This document shows, piece after piece, positions 1 to 9,024 of a stretch of 64,000 nucleotides of DNA (positions within the stretch are counted from its first letter, which is position 1; every line of letters begins with the position of its first letter). The stretch comes from an uncultured bacterium. GTDB taxonomy: Bacteria > Patescibacteriota > Saccharimonadia > Saccharimonadales > Saccharimonadaceae. The stretch lies in contig CACWJA010000002.1 in the NCBI GenBank assembly GCA_902761145.1, positions 253,499 to 317,498 on the forward strand, written 5' to 3'. Under the pieces are notes generated by a model. That model ran no database searches, was not told the DNA's origin, and saw nothing but the letters and a program-made list of their open reading frames with translations. The position numbers and the translations under genes were made by a program.

Positions 1-298
1 GCACGTAAAAAATGTCAAAATCTTTTATCTCGGGATGATTATCTAGCAGCCATTTTTCTATGATACTAGGGCGCCGAGATACCGGTGTAATACCACGAAA
101 AAAAATACGACAAGACGGGACGGGGAAAATATTGTTCTTACAAAACTCTTGAATTTGATCTGGTGTTTTCGGATAACTAGTGCTGAAAATGTATACAATA
201 TGGCCATCTTTTTCTAAGGCAGCCTTTTGCGCCTTAATAGAACTAACAATACCTCCAGTAAGATCTAGATAACAATCTGAAAAAATAGCGATTTTCAT
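1..298 (-). CDS. Glycosyltransferase family 4, N-terminal part (cut by window edge)
   Basis: I translated about 99 residues from an ATG on the minus strand; the gene runs off the left edge. The start MKIAIFSDCYLDLTGG, followed by a helix with SSIKAQKAALEKDGH and then VYIFSTSYP, is the typical first Rossmann beta-alpha-beta unit of GT4 enzymes, where a Gly-Gly loop precedes the nucleotide-sugar pocket. Family knowledge suggests transfer of a hexose to a lipid or polysaccharide acceptor at the cytoplasmic membrane. The C-terminal donor-binding domain is outside the window, so substrate cannot be judged. It diverges from metK, and the two share a 37-bp promoter region. Confidence 0.7.
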   Translation of the reverse strand, partial: MKIAIFSDCYLDLTGGIVSSIKAQKAALEKDGHIVYIFSTSYPKTPDQIQEFCKNNIFPVPSCRIFFRGITPVSRRPSIIEKWLLDNHPEIKDFDIFYV

Positions 299-335
299 AT
301 GGTATAATAATAGCATAAGTAAGTGGAGATATAAT
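299..335. promoter_or_regulatory. Overlapping divergent promoters between glycosyltransferase and metK
   Basis: On the plus strand TATGGTATAAT (297-307) is an extended -10 box for metK. The same bases read on the minus strand give TATGCTATTAT, an extended -10 for the glycosyltransferase. The two boxes overlap, so polymerase could occupy only one direction at a time. This is inferred from sequence only. Confidence 0.45.
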
Positions 336-1298
336 ATGTTTTACAAAACTGCGGAGAGCGTTTCTCCGAAACACCCAGACAAGCTTTGCGACCAAATCAG
401 TGATGCTATATTGGATGCATACCTGGCTGAAGACCCAAATGCACGCGTAGCGGCTGAGGCTTGTGGCGGGCACGGAGTAGTATTTGTAACTGGCGAGATT
501 ACGTCTACTGCTGACGTTGATATTCCGGCCATAGTAAAGCGCATCGCTGGAGACAATGTGGAAGTGCATACTAAAATAGTCAAACAATCACCAGAGATAG
601 CTCAAGGTGTAGATACCGGCGGGGCTGGCGATCAGGGTATAATGATAGGGTATGCTTGCGACGAAACCCCAGAAATGCTGCCGCGGGAAGTGGTACTAGC
701 GCGCAGGCTTAATCAATACATTTATGATAAGTTTCCTTATGACGGAAAGACACAGATCACAATTGCGCCTGATGGCACTATAGATTCAATCGTTGCGAGT
801 TTCCAGAACGCACCGAAAGATAAGCTGGAAGGGCTAGTTAAAGAATTTGTAAGTAAGGAGAATTTGGAAGGCAAACTAGAGTTACATATCAATCCTGCAG
901 GCGACTGGCAACAAGGTGGATTTGACGCCGACACTGGCCTAACTGGCAGGAAGCTTATAGTAGATAACTATGGTCCTCGCGTAGCTATAGGTGGCGGATG
1001 CTATTCTGGCAAAGACCCATCCAAGGTAGATAGGTCAGCAGCATATATGGCACGCAAAATTGCGGTGGATTATTTAAGAAAGCGCGATGCACATGACGTG
1101 TTGGTACGGCTTGCTTACGCTATCGGATATGCCGAACCACTAGAAAAGACTGTAATTATCGACGGAAAGGCAGAGGAAATTACCGGATACGATCTTACAC
1201 CTAATGGTATTATTAAATTTTTGGACTTGAAACGCCCTATATATGAAGCTACAGCACGCTGGGGGCACTATGGCGAGGGATTTGACTGGGACAAATAG
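336..1298 (+). CDS. metK: S-adenosylmethionine synthetase (compact form)
   Basis: Forms S-adenosylmethionine from ATP and methionine in the cytosol. Signature blocks are present in order: SVSPKHPDKLCDQISDAILD near the N-terminus, GAGDQGIMIGYACDE, DTGLTGRK, and GGGCYSGKDPSKVDRSAAY with the catalytic lysines. At 320 residues it is about 60 shorter than the usual 380-390. Loops are lost between the first strand pair and QSPEIAQGV, before GAGDQG, and at the C-terminus after GHYGEGFDW. The catalytic motifs are intact, so this is a reduced enzyme rather than a broken gene. GTGGAG lies 7 nt before the ATG as a ribosome-binding site, with TATAAT at 302-307. Confidence 0.95.
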   Translation: MFYKTAESVSPKHPDKLCDQISDAILDAYLAEDPNARVAAEACGGHGVVFVTGEITSTADVDIPAIVKRIAGDNVEVHTKIVKQSPEIAQGVDTGGAGDQGIMIGYACDETPEMLPREVVLARRLNQYIYDKFPYDGKTQITIAPDGTIDSIVASFQNAPKDKLEGLVKEFVSKENLEGKLELHINPAGDWQQGGFDADTGLTGRKLIVDNYGPRVAIGGGCYSGKDPSKVDRSAAYMARKIAVDYLRKRDAHDVLVRLAYAIGYAEPLEKTVIIDGKAEEITGYDLTPNGIIKFLDLKRPIYEATARWGHYGEGFDWDK

Positions 1299-1424
1299 TT
1301 CAACACTGCCGCACAATTAAAGTCTTGCAGATAAGCATTATCGTGATATAATTGACTAAAGTCAGTATTATATTGTATGTACTGCTAAAAAATAAAATCA
1401 GGCCTCAGTGCCGAAAGGAAAAAA

Positions 1425-1721
1425 ATGCAAGATCCATTAGATAGATATCTATCGGAGTTGATAGCCACAAAGGGCATCAGTGATACTCCGGAGGCGCGTG
1501 AAGCCTTGGCAAACGAAGTAAATAATGCCTTAGACCAGGCACTGATTGAGGCTTTACCCTTGACTCAATTAGACAAGCTAGAAAATGCCACTAAGGATGG
1601 CGGTGAGTTGCCAGATGGTTTTATAGAACAATTACTGAACGAAGCGGGTATAGACCCTAATGTTATCATTGGTAAGGCTTTGCAGGAATTTCGCAAAAAT
1701 TATGCAATAGGGAGGGAATGA
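1425..1721 (+). CDS. Small helical protein, DUF5663-like
   Basis: A 98-residue, acidic, all-helical protein of unknown function. It has a block LPLTQLDKLENA followed by a segment ending in IIGKALQEFRKNY. The same layout occurs in the 96-residue protein at 43985-44275 (LSEVQLNQFDLI ... IVASTIAEMKDEI), so the two look like distant paralogs. This small family is common in Patescibacteria and I associate it with DUF5663, from memory. AAAGGA precedes the ATG. The stop overlaps the start of the next gene (ATGA), so the two are probably co-translated. Confidence 0.6.
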   Translation: MQDPLDRYLSELIATKGISDTPEAREALANEVNNALDQALIEALPLTQLDKLENATKDGGELPDGFIEQLLNEAGIDPNVIIGKALQEFRKNYAIGRE

Positions 1722-3055
1722 TGGAAAAAATTGATTTTGTACCAACCACGCAAGAAGAAACATCCGACACTGGTAAGGATGAAACAATGGCAAACGCAGG
1801 CGGCTCGACGACCTTTCAAGATTTGGCTAATCAGGTAGAGTTTGCAGGTGGGACTAGTTCCGAGGCAGATGAGGCGTCAGAAGATTGGTTCAGGCTCGCC
1901 CCAGAAGAGGCTGAGCGCATGACAGCAGATTATTCGCAGGAGAGCGAAGCTGGATCGTCGCAGGGACATGGTCAAGAAGCGGTAGACGTTACTGAGACAG
2001 AAGAGGAAGGAGATGGGGGAGGAGAGAAGCCAAATGGAGGGTTTATTGATATAAATAGATTTGCTACGAGTAGAGGCGAAGATATTGAGGATGAAAAGAA
2101 GAAAACCACTGAGAGAGAAAAGACTCACGCAGAGAAACGCCTCGAATCAGTACAGCAAAAACTTGCAGAAATAGAGGCTCAGATAGCAGAGGTCAATGAG
2201 GACAATGCTAGACTCGAAGAGAAAATTTCGGAATGCGAAACTGCGCTTGATAATAATGCCGAGACTCATAGTCAGCTTACTGAGAAAGTAGATCAGCTGC
2301 GCGACAGAGTCAATAAGACAAAACGTAGTATATTAAGCGGCTTTGCTGATGGTTTAAAAATAGTGAAGAATCTAGCGCTTGGCAAGCACCAGGAAGTACG
2401 AGACATAATAAATGGCATTACAAACAACGTCAACGAAAACGAGCAGGCGATGAAATCGAAAGCACAAGCGGAGCAGCAGTTGAGAGTAAATGAAGCGGAG
2501 AAGAAGACACTTAGCAATGAGCGTGCCGATGCGATAGATATACAAAACTCCAATAATAAGAAGCTGGCCAATTTGAAAAAGTGGCGTGCTGACTTACAAA
2601 AGCAAGAGTCATTACTTCAAGATAAGGTAGCAGAAGATAATAGCAAGCGAGCCTGGGAAGACGCCCGGGAGGCCATAAAGGCCGAAATGGGAACAGACGA
2701 CATGAAGGCGTTTCGAAAAAAACTAATTCAAAAAAGAGAGGAATTAGAAGAAAGTTATTTGGCGGATATGGACGAGTTGGACGGTATTCGAAAACCTTCT
2801 AGGATTCAAAGGATGATGCGCACTGAGCAAGAGTTAAGAGAAGAAGCCGAGCGAGCCGACAGGATTGAGGCAAGGCTAACAGCAGAACATGACCGAGAAG
2901 TAGCTGAAATTGAGGAGAAACTAGCAAAGGTGGAAGAGTATTTCCCGACTTGGGGAGAGCGAGTTGCTAGGTCTCGTGAAAATCCTTCCACAAAACGTGG
3001 TCTAGCGGCAATTAAGCGTAAGGTCTTGTTGCGCATGTATAACGTCGCTGCTTAG
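1718..3055 (+). CDS. Large cytoplasmic coiled-coil protein, unknown function
   Basis: 445 residues with no signal peptide or membrane segment. Residues 1-110 are acidic and low complexity (Ser, Glu, Gly). Residues about 125-330 are long Lys/Glu-rich coiled coils, interrupted by a short apolar stretch (ILSGFADGLKIVKNLALGKH). A second coiled coil follows, then a basic C-terminus. I do not recognise a family. Translation is coupled to the preceding small helical protein by a 4-nt overlap, with AGGGAGGG as ribosome-binding site; ATG 1721 is an equally possible start. A clear terminator follows, so the pair forms a two-gene operon. Confidence 0.7.
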   Translation: MMEKIDFVPTTQEETSDTGKDETMANAGGSTTFQDLANQVEFAGGTSSEADEASEDWFRLAPEEAERMTADYSQESEAGSSQGHGQEAVDVTETEEEGDGGGEKPNGGFIDINRFATSRGEDIEDEKKKTTEREKTHAEKRLESVQQKLAEIEAQIAEVNEDNARLEEKISECETALDNNAETHSQLTEKVDQLRDRVNKTKRSILSGFADGLKIVKNLALGKHQEVRDIINGITNNVNENEQAMKSKAQAEQQLRVNEAEKKTLSNERADAIDIQNSNNKKLANLKKWRADLQKQESLLQDKVAEDNSKRAWEDAREAIKAEMGTDDMKAFRKKLIQKREELEESYLADMDELDGIRKPSRIQRMMRTEQELREEAERADRIEARLTAEHDREVAEIEEKLAKVEEYFPTWGERVARSRENPSTKRGLAAIKRKVLLRMYNVAA

Positions 3056-3064
3056 ATTGTCAGG

Positions 3065-3098
3065 AACACTCGGTATTACAAATACTGAGTGTTTTTTT
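3065..3098 (+). terminator. Rho-independent terminator of the coiled-coil operon
   Basis: A 13-bp stem (AACACTCGGTATT with AATACTGAGTGTT, one G-T pair) and 3-nt loop, followed by a run of T residues, 10 bases after the stop codon. Confidence 0.9.
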
Positions 3099-3211
3099 GT
3101 GTCAAAAAATCCCGAGGCAGAGAGTGTTATTAGACATATTCGTTGTTTACTTTTAAGGTTTGTTTAAGATTCCTCATATATCATGTTTATAAAATAAGAA
3201 GAAAGGAAGTA

Positions 3212-4693
3212 ATGTTTATATTAAAAAATGCACTAATTTCTATCGCTAGAAACAAAGGACGAAATATCCTGATTGGAATAATAATTTTAGTGATTGCATG
3301 CGCTAGTACAATTGCGCTAGCAATCAATAATACAGCATCCGACCTGATCGACTCCTATCAAAGCACGTATGATAAAGAATTAACAATTACTTTCAATCGC
3401 GAAAATATGATAAAAGATTTTGATTTCTCAAACCGTGAAAAGATGGAAGACATGAAGAATAAATTTGACAATGTATCTTCTTACACTATCTCTGACGTAG
3501 AGAAATTCGGCAATAGTGATTATATAGAGAGTTATTATTACACCTATAATGTTTCGCTGAATGGTAACAATATAGACAAGGCAGAGAGTGAAGTATCGAA
3601 TAATTCTTTTAATATGCCGGGGCCGCCAGGTAGCGATAAGGGCATGAGGTCTAGTAAGACATCTTATGATTTTACTCTAAATGGCTATAGTTCTCTTGAC
3701 GCGATGAGTGAGTTTATTGAGGGTACCTACAAGATGGTAGAAATTACGGATGGCGCATGGGATAAAGCTTTTGATGGTAACTATATCTTTATCAACGAAG
3801 AGCTTGCTTCTTATAATAATATTAAAATAAACGATACTGTAAAATTTGAAGACGAGAGTGGCAACATTTATAAATTTACAGTTATTGGCATATACAAGGA
3901 AAACGAGTCTAATAGTTCTGGCCCATCAGGTTTATTTGCTAACTCCGCTAATACTATCATTACAAACGCTGATGCTTTGATTGCGATTACAAAAGCTCAT
4001 AGCAGCGTAAACGGCTTTGTCGATCCTACGTTTATCATTAATGATTATGCAGACAAGGATAAAATCCAGGCTGAATTTTACGACAAAGGCTTAGACGAGA
4101 GTTATGCAGTGGAGACCAATGAGGAAGTTGCAACGGCGGGACTTTCGTCCATCAAAAATGTACAATCCTTTGCTACAACATTCCTCATCATAACTTTAGT
4201 CATCGGGGGTGTTGTGTTATTCGTTATTAACGCGATAAATATACGCGAGAGGAAATATGAAATTGGCGTACTTCGTACTATTGGAATAAGTAAGTCGAAA
4301 CTCACCATACAATTCGTTTCCGAACTCCTAATAGTAGGCTTCGTAGCGCTACTTGCTGGAGCCGGCATTGGTGCAGCCATGTCTAAGGATGTCAGCAATT
4401 CATTGCTCGCCAGCGAAATAAATAGCACCAAGGAATCATCCGAGCAGATTAAAGGTAATTTTGGTGGACCTGGTGGATTCGGGCCGATGGAAGGTAACAG
4501 CCCGGCAAAGGATTTTGCTGAGAAAGGCAGACCTAAAGTAGAAGCTTATGAATCAATTGATGCAGTAGTTAATATCGGTGTATTGCTTGAATTACTTGGC
4601 ATTGGTTTAACATTAATTCTTATTAGTAGCCTTGCGTCAATGATAAGTATTCAAAGGTTCACGCCACTAGCAATTCTAAAAGAGAGATCATAA
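3212..4693 (+). CDS. FtsX-like ABC transporter permease
   Basis: Membrane half of a MacB/LolCDE-type exporter, encoded with its ATPase directly downstream. One membrane helix lies near residues 16-38 (NILIGIIILVIACASTIALA). A large extracytoplasmic domain of about 300 residues follows, then an FtsX domain with three helices, the first (FATTFLIITLVIGGVVLFVI) preceding the coupling motif RERKYEIGVLRTIGISKSK. The reading frame is open 23 codons further upstream, but GAAAGGAAG lies just before ATG 3212. Two Gly/Pro-rich loops (PGPPGSDKG and GGPGGFGPMEG) are unusual and look like flexible inserts. The substrate is unknown; peptide or lipoprotein export is typical. Confidence 0.85.
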   Translation: MFILKNALISIARNKGRNILIGIIILVIACASTIALAINNTASDLIDSYQSTYDKELTITFNRENMIKDFDFSNREKMEDMKNKFDNVSSYTISDVEKFGNSDYIESYYYTYNVSLNGNNIDKAESEVSNNSFNMPGPPGSDKGMRSSKTSYDFTLNGYSSLDAMSEFIEGTYKMVEITDGAWDKAFDGNYIFINEELASYNNIKINDTVKFEDESGNIYKFTVIGIYKENESNSSGPSGLFANSANTIITNADALIAITKAHSSVNGFVDPTFIINDYADKDKIQAEFYDKGLDESYAVETNEEVATAGLSSIKNVQSFATTFLIITLVIGGVVLFVINAINIRERKYEIGVLRTIGISKSKLTIQFVSELLIVGFVALLAGAGIGAAMSKDVSNSLLASEINSTKESSEQIKGNFGGPGGFGPMEGNSPAKDFAEKGRPKVEAYESIDAVVNIGVLLELLGIGLTLILISSLASMISIQRFTPLAILKERS

Positions 4694-4703
4694 AGGAGAT
4701 ACT

Positions 4704-5375
4704 ATGAAAAAGAATAACAAAATACTACTTTCAATTAAAAACGCCAGTTATCAATATAACGATGCAGAAGAAGGTGAATACGCGTTAAAAAACGTTAGTT
4801 TCGACTTTGAGAAAGGTAAAATATATGCAATCCGTGGCAGAAGCGGTACCGGCAAAACAACACTCTTATCATTGATCAGTGGGCTGGAACGATGCACCGA
4901 AGGAGACATTATCTTTGACGGTAAAAATTTGAAAGATGTTAATCTTGACTATTATCGCAGTCATGATATTGGGATTGTTTTTCAAAGCTATAACCTGCTA
5001 CCATTTATGACGGCAAGTGAGAATATTATCCTATCTATGGATGCCAGCGGTCTAAAAGTTCCCAATAAAAGAACAACGACCCTGGAGCTCATGAAGAGCG
5101 TAGGACTCAAAGAGTCCTACGCGAATCGTAAAGTATTGAGATTGTCGGGTGGTGAACAACAAAGGGTGGCAATAGCGAGAAGTCTTTCGTACGACCCAAA
5201 GATGATAGTAGCAGATGAACCAACTGGAAATCTAGATAAACAGACCGAAGAAGAGATCCTTGACATCTTTAAAAATTTAGCCCACAAAGAGGGGAAGTGC
5301 GTCATCATAGTGACGCACTCCGCAAATGTATGCGATCAAGCCGATATAGTTTACAACCTCAAGAAAGTAGCATAG
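4704..5375 (+). CDS. ABC transporter ATP-binding protein (LolD/MacB type)
   Basis: ATPase partner of the upstream permease, 10 nt away with AAAGGAGA as ribosome-binding site. Walker A GRSGTGKT is at residues 45-52. The Q-loop is in IVFQSYNLLPFMTASENI, the signature is LSGGEQQRVAIARSL, Walker B is MIVADEPTGNLD and the H-loop is IVTHS. The Pro-Thr-Gly-Asn-Leu-Asp D-loop is characteristic of the LolD/FtsE/MacB branch. At 223 residues it has the usual length. It should act on the cytoplasmic face to drive the mechanotransmission cycle of the FtsX-type permease. Confidence 0.92.
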   Translation: MKKNNKILLSIKNASYQYNDAEEGEYALKNVSFDFEKGKIYAIRGRSGTGKTTLLSLISGLERCTEGDIIFDGKNLKDVNLDYYRSHDIGIVFQSYNLLPFMTASENIILSMDASGLKVPNKRTTTLELMKSVGLKESYANRKVLRLSGGEQQRVAIARSLSYDPKMIVADEPTGNLDKQTEEEILDIFKNLAHKEGKCVIIVTHSANVCDQADIVYNLKKVA

Positions 5376-5443
5376 TAGTTTACAGGAGAGACATCTAGAC
5401 AACTATACAAATGTTATTTTCTAATTGTTTATGCGGCGAAAGC

Positions 5444-5469
5444 ACAAAAAGCACCCATTACTGGGTGCT
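5444..5469 (-). terminator. Terminator containing the stop codon of the orphan gene
   Basis: Read on the minus strand, AGCACCC AGTAAT GGGTGCT is followed by TTTTT. The TAA stop of the gene at 5458-5997 lies in the loop, so coding and termination signals are fused. Confidence 0.8.
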
Positions 5470-5997
5470 ACGGCCAAATAGCCGCGCGAAGAAGCCTAGC
5501 TTCTTCTGAGGTTTGCTGGTAAAAGTGGTTTTGCCCCGATACTCATCCGGGAAGATGAATTTGACATTGCCCTTACGGAACCCGACGAGGTGTTCGAGCG
5601 AAACAATTTTGTGTCCAAGCTTATTAAGATTATCTTTCTGCGTGTCAAAATGCATTTTCCTATAAGCCCCATCTTTGGCGTTGAAACCGTCGATACTCTC
5701 AGAGTGCTCTACCTTGAGGCGCTCGCAAAGCGACTCCAACTCAGCAAGCGGCATCTTGGCATATTCGTCATAATCAACGATCCAATCCTGTTCCATGAGC
5801 CATTTGACATCTATGGGGTCTTTGTAGATGCACTTGAACTGGAAGCCGTCGGCAGGGCCGTTCATGATGAAGGCCTTGCATTGATTGTCATCAAACGTTT
5901 CGTTGAGAACACCGCTCGGAAAGGCCTTCAGATCATGTAAGATATAAGCAACATCATACTTCTGCAAATATACCTTATCGCCAATTTTAAGTTTCAT
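5458..5997 (-). CDS. Hypothetical protein, 179 aa, monocistronic
   Basis: Not recognised. The protein begins with a short beta segment MKLKIGDKVYLQKYDVAYIL, is mixed alpha/beta throughout, and ends in a basic tail (KPQKKLGFFARLFGRS). It has no signal peptide or membrane helix. AAGGAGGG precedes the ATG. A promoter lies at 6062-6090 and a terminator is fused to its stop, so it is an independent unit. Its promoter is almost identical to that of the unrelated orphan at 63318-63611. Strong Shine-Dalgarno use sets it apart from the leaderless core genes. Confidence 0.7.
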   Translation of the reverse strand: MKLKIGDKVYLQKYDVAYILHDLKAFPSGVLNETFDDNQCKAFIMNGPADGFQFKCIYKDPIDVKWLMEQDWIVDYDEYAKMPLAELESLCERLKVEHSESIDGFNAKDGAYRKMHFDTQKDNLNKLGHKIVSLEHLVGFRKGNVKFIFPDEYRGKTTFTSKPQKKLGFFARLFGRSTQ

Positions 5998-6061
5998 ACC
6001 TAATCCCTCCTTGGTATAGTGATGACCAGCAATAAAAAGAGCGTAGTTTGTCTACTCTATT

Positions 6062-6090
6062 ATTGTAACATATTTTTACTAAAAAAGCAA
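6062..6090 (-). promoter_or_regulatory. Promoter of the orphan gene 5458-5997
   Basis: On the minus strand -35 TTGCTT (6085-6090), a 17-nt spacer rich in T and A, and -10 TACAAT (6062-6067). The spacer nearly matches that of the promoter at 63676-63704. Confidence 0.7.
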
Positions 6091-6187
6091 TACCACTACG
6101 CTGGGCGTTATCTCAAGAAGTTCAAAATCGATTTTGAACTTCTAATCGTCTTCTGCGACGCTCAGGCCTACAAGTTACATCCTCTAT

Positions 6188-6240
6188 GCCCACCAGAGAA
6201 AAGGCAGAGTATTATACTCTCTGCCTTTTCTCTGGTGGGC
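6188..6240 (-). terminator. Terminator hairpin overlapping the tRNA-Leu 3' end
   Basis: Perfect 22-bp inverted repeat, arms 6188-6209 and 6219-6240, separated by 9 nt. The inner part (AAAGGCAGAG... CTCTGCCTTTT) looks like a normal terminator on the minus strand. The outer arm includes the encoded CCA and the last acceptor bases of the tRNA. Confidence 0.75.
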
Positions 6241-6319
6241 GAGAAGGGACTTGAACCCTTACGACCTTACGATCACAAGATTTTGAGTCTAGCGCGTCTA
6301 CCAGTTCCGCCACTCGCCC
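6233..6319 (-). tRNA. tRNA-Leu (anticodon CAA)
   Basis: Acceptor stem GGGCGAG pairs with CTCGCCC, followed by A and an encoded CCA. The D-arm contains GGTAGACGCG. The anticodon loop CTCAAAA gives CAA. A long variable arm and T-arm GGGTTCAAGTCCC follow. The length of 87 nt fits a class II tRNA. One T-T mismatch is seen in the anticodon stem. Confidence 0.92.
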
Positions 6320-6406
6320 GTATTAGCGATAGCTAGATCTATAGGTAATCTAGCTACCACTGGTCTTATTTTAACATATTTTGCGGAATTATGCTATAAT
6401 TTTGAT

Positions 6407-7624
6407 ATGGATTCAGATACAGGTGGGCAATCTTCGAAAGATATACAGAGGCAAACTGCCGCCCAGATCGCTAGAAAACGTGTTCTAGCGGCCTATGATA
6501 AGTCTGCCCAGAAAGATAGCGCCACACAATCTGATACTGCTTCACATATCAAGAATGAGCCCATTTCTCCCAAAATCAATTCTGAGTCATGGAAAAAATA
6601 TCATTCCGCATGGCAGGATTACTACAGAAAGTATTACAGTGATTATTATTCAAAAGCTGCAATAAACTACATCGAAAAGGAGCGTTTGAAAGACGCACGT
6701 GAGAGAGCCGAGGAAGAAGAAATCCTAAGTTCCCTAACACGAGCCAGTAAACATGGAGACAGAAAAACTGGTTTGTCTATGACTAAGCACGCCAGCAAAG
6801 CCGAAGATCAGGCAAGTTCCATCCATACACCTGACGACGTTAGTGGACAGCTTAAGAAAAGGATTCGCAAAAAAGCTACTGATGATGCAAAGAAATCTCG
6901 TCGTAGGCGGCACTTAATCCCAATAGTAGCCGGAGTAGCTGTGGTTCTATTGGTATTATTCCTGCAATACAATCGCCTGATTTTTGCCCCTATAATGGCG
7001 TATGTTTCGCCAGGCAATGCTCCAGCGAATGGGATCGAAGCGATAGACCCCACAGTGACACAAGCTGTATCTGCCGACCCAAGATTACTAATCCCAAAGT
7101 TAAATATTGACGTGCCGATACATTTTGGCATCCCGCTAGACGACGTAATGTCTGCGATGGAAAACGGAGTGGCACATTATCGGATAGCTGGCGCTAGTGC
7201 CTTTCCGGGAGAAATAGGCAATCTAGTGATAACTGGCCATTCCGCAGGAGATATCTATAGTTCTAATCCTTACAAATATATTTTTTCCGGGCTAGAAAGA
7301 TTAGATGATGGTGATTTGATCTACGTAAATTATAACTCCGTTCGCTATACCTACAAGGTCGTGAAAAAAGAAGTAATAGAGCCTTCTAATGTGGCGGCTC
7401 TTGTGGTAGAGACGGACAAACCATTGGTCACCTTGGTGACTTGTACTCCTTTGGGCACATCTAGATATCGACTATTGGTTACTGGCGAGCAGATATCACC
7501 AAGCTATGATGAAGCCGAAAAATCAAATGACGCACTCAATGTAGATGAAAATACCGAAGAGTCTTTACCGGCTAATGAGCCGTCCTTCATAGAAGGCATC
7601 TGGAACTGGCTAACTGGGAACTAA
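6407..7624 (+). CDS. Sortase with long cytoplasmic N-terminal region
   Basis: Membrane-anchored transpeptidase that should attach surface proteins. Residues 1-165 are hydrophilic and Lys/Glu/Tyr-rich, predicted cytoplasmic. A membrane helix lies near 170-190 and a sortase beta-barrel from about 225. Catalytic residues are visible: H278 in ITGHSAGD, C346 in TLVTCTPLGTSRYRLLV and R355. The TCTP...R signature is closest to class C/D enzymes. TATAAT (6395-6400) sits 6 nt before the ATG, so the mRNA is probably leaderless. The stop overlaps the convergent PEGA gene by 4 nt. The most obvious candidate substrate in the window is the protein at 25315-27210, with a TPDTG motif. Confidence 0.9.
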   Translation: MDSDTGGQSSKDIQRQTAAQIARKRVLAAYDKSAQKDSATQSDTASHIKNEPISPKINSESWKKYHSAWQDYYRKYYSDYYSKAAINYIEKERLKDARERAEEEEILSSLTRASKHGDRKTGLSMTKHASKAEDQASSIHTPDDVSGQLKKRIRKKATDDAKKSRRRRHLIPIVAGVAVVLLVLFLQYNRLIFAPIMAYVSPGNAPANGIEAIDPTVTQAVSADPRLLIPKLNIDVPIHFGIPLDDVMSAMENGVAHYRIAGASAFPGEIGNLVITGHSAGDIYSSNPYKYIFSGLERLDDGDLIYVNYNSVRYTYKVVKKEVIEPSNVAALVVETDKPLVTLVTCTPLGTSRYRLLVTGEQISPSYDEAEKSNDALNVDENTEESLPANEPSFIEGIWNWLTGN

Positions 7625-9024
7625 TCTGCTATTGCTTTGCGCATTAGAAAGTTGTCTTTAAAGAAATATAGCCACTTATCATTGACGATAGCGGCTGGCG
7701 CTCCGGTGGCAGCATCCCGAGCTATAACGCGTCGATTTAGGCCATCATAATCATAAACGACGAGACCGTTTTTTTCTGTCTCATAGATCATATCACTATC
7801 TATCCAATCAAAATTATCAGAGTCAGTATGCCACTCGGTGATGGATTTCGATTCCATATCTAGGGTTGCGATATTGTTATCGGAATACACAACGATAAAC
7901 TCGCCGTTATGCCCGACTTTAAGGGCATCTGGCGTAAAATTTAATTCATAGTCTTGTTTGTCATCACGTTTTTCATAGTTGTAAAGACTAAGGAAGTTAT
8001 CTTGTAAAACAATGAAGTATTTGTCGTCGTAAAATTTGCTGATTGCGGCTTGCGCTGGGGCATCCGTATTGATCAGTTTCTCAATTTTATTATCGCTCAG
8101 CCTGAGTGTAGCTACGTAATATTCAGAGGTCTTACCAGACTCAGTACTGGCAGCAGACAAGATGACATCGTTAGCCTCATAATGATCATAATAAAAAACG
8201 TCGTTAGCCATGATCGACGACAAGGAGCGACCTGACACGTCTATTTTATATAGGGATTTGTCGATCAAGGCAAGGAGATTATTAGCTGAATGGTCGAGGA
8301 TTTGGACTTGGGAAAGCTCACTCTTGAATGTTTCCGTGAGATTGATGCTTTTATCTATATCTCTGGTATCTACCAGTATCCATTCCGTAGCGTCGCCTAC
8401 TTGTACAGATATAAGAACGTGACTGCCGTCTTGGTCCCAATCAAGACTAATTATATTGGCCATAATTTGACTTGAAGTCTGGTCTAAATTGCTGGGAAAT
8501 AAACCCGAAACATCTAAGGAGGTCGTTTTAACAACTTGATCATTTAGTTCTATGAGCTGCCAGGCTGTAGTTCCGTTAATCAGTAGTAGTCTACTACCAT
8601 CCGGGGAAAAACTCCTATATGTCACATTATCTACATTAAGTATTTCTTCGGCGGTCGTACCTTGGAGGAATAAACGTGGGTAATGTAGCCTATATAATAA
8701 ACCTTCCGATATGTTAATATTGCGAGTCCAGGAGTCATATCCATCTTTAGTAAGGGTGACTGTATGTTCTCCGGCGGAAAGTACCTTGGAAGTATTGGTG
8801 CGTTGTAGCCAAGATGAATCGCCATCTATATAAACATCAGCTCCGCTAGGAGTAGATGATACTTGTAACAAACCTTGGCGCTCAACTTTAAAATCGGAAT
8901 TAATCCAATACCCAGACACCAAAAAAGCCAAGATAACCACCATAAGGACAACAGATAAGACCATAATTGTTTCTGAAATGATAATTCTTAGACTTTGACG
9001 ACGCTTCAACCTGTCTGGATCCAT
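7621..9024 (-). CDS. Membrane-anchored PEGA-domain protein with beta-propeller-like region
   Basis: 467 residues. An N-terminal membrane anchor (ETIMVLSVVLMVVILAFLVS, about residues 18-40) is followed by a PEGA domain (LLQVSSTPSGADVYIDG ... SAGEHTVTLTKDGYDSWT). The remainder is repeated beta-strand segments with motifs such as SFSPDGSRLLLI, suggesting a WD40/TolB-like propeller facing the outside. PEGA domains are typical of surface proteins, and the exact role is unknown. TATAAT ends 7 nt before the ATG, so it is probably leaderless. It converges on the sortase, which fits an envelope function but does not prove it. Confidence 0.8.
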   Translation of the reverse strand: MDPDRLKRRQSLRIIISETIMVLSVVLMVVILAFLVSGYWINSDFKVERQGLLQVSSTPSGADVYIDGDSSWLQRTNTSKVLSAGEHTVTLTKDGYDSWTRNINISEGLLYRLHYPRLFLQGTTAEEILNVDNVTYRSFSPDGSRLLLINGTTAWQLIELNDQVVKTTSLDVSGLFPSNLDQTSSQIMANIISLDWDQDGSHVLISVQVGDATEWILVDTRDIDKSINLTETFKSELSQVQILDHSANNLLALIDKSLYKIDVSGRSLSSIMANDVFYYDHYEANDVILSAASTESGKTSEYYVATLRLSDNKIEKLINTDAPAQAAISKFYDDKYFIVLQDNFLSLYNYEKRDDKQDYELNFTPDALKVGHNGEFIVVYSDNNIATLDMESKSITEWHTDSDNFDWIDSDMIYETEKNGLVVYDYDGLNRRVIARDAATGAPAAIVNDKWLYFFKDNFLMRKAIAD

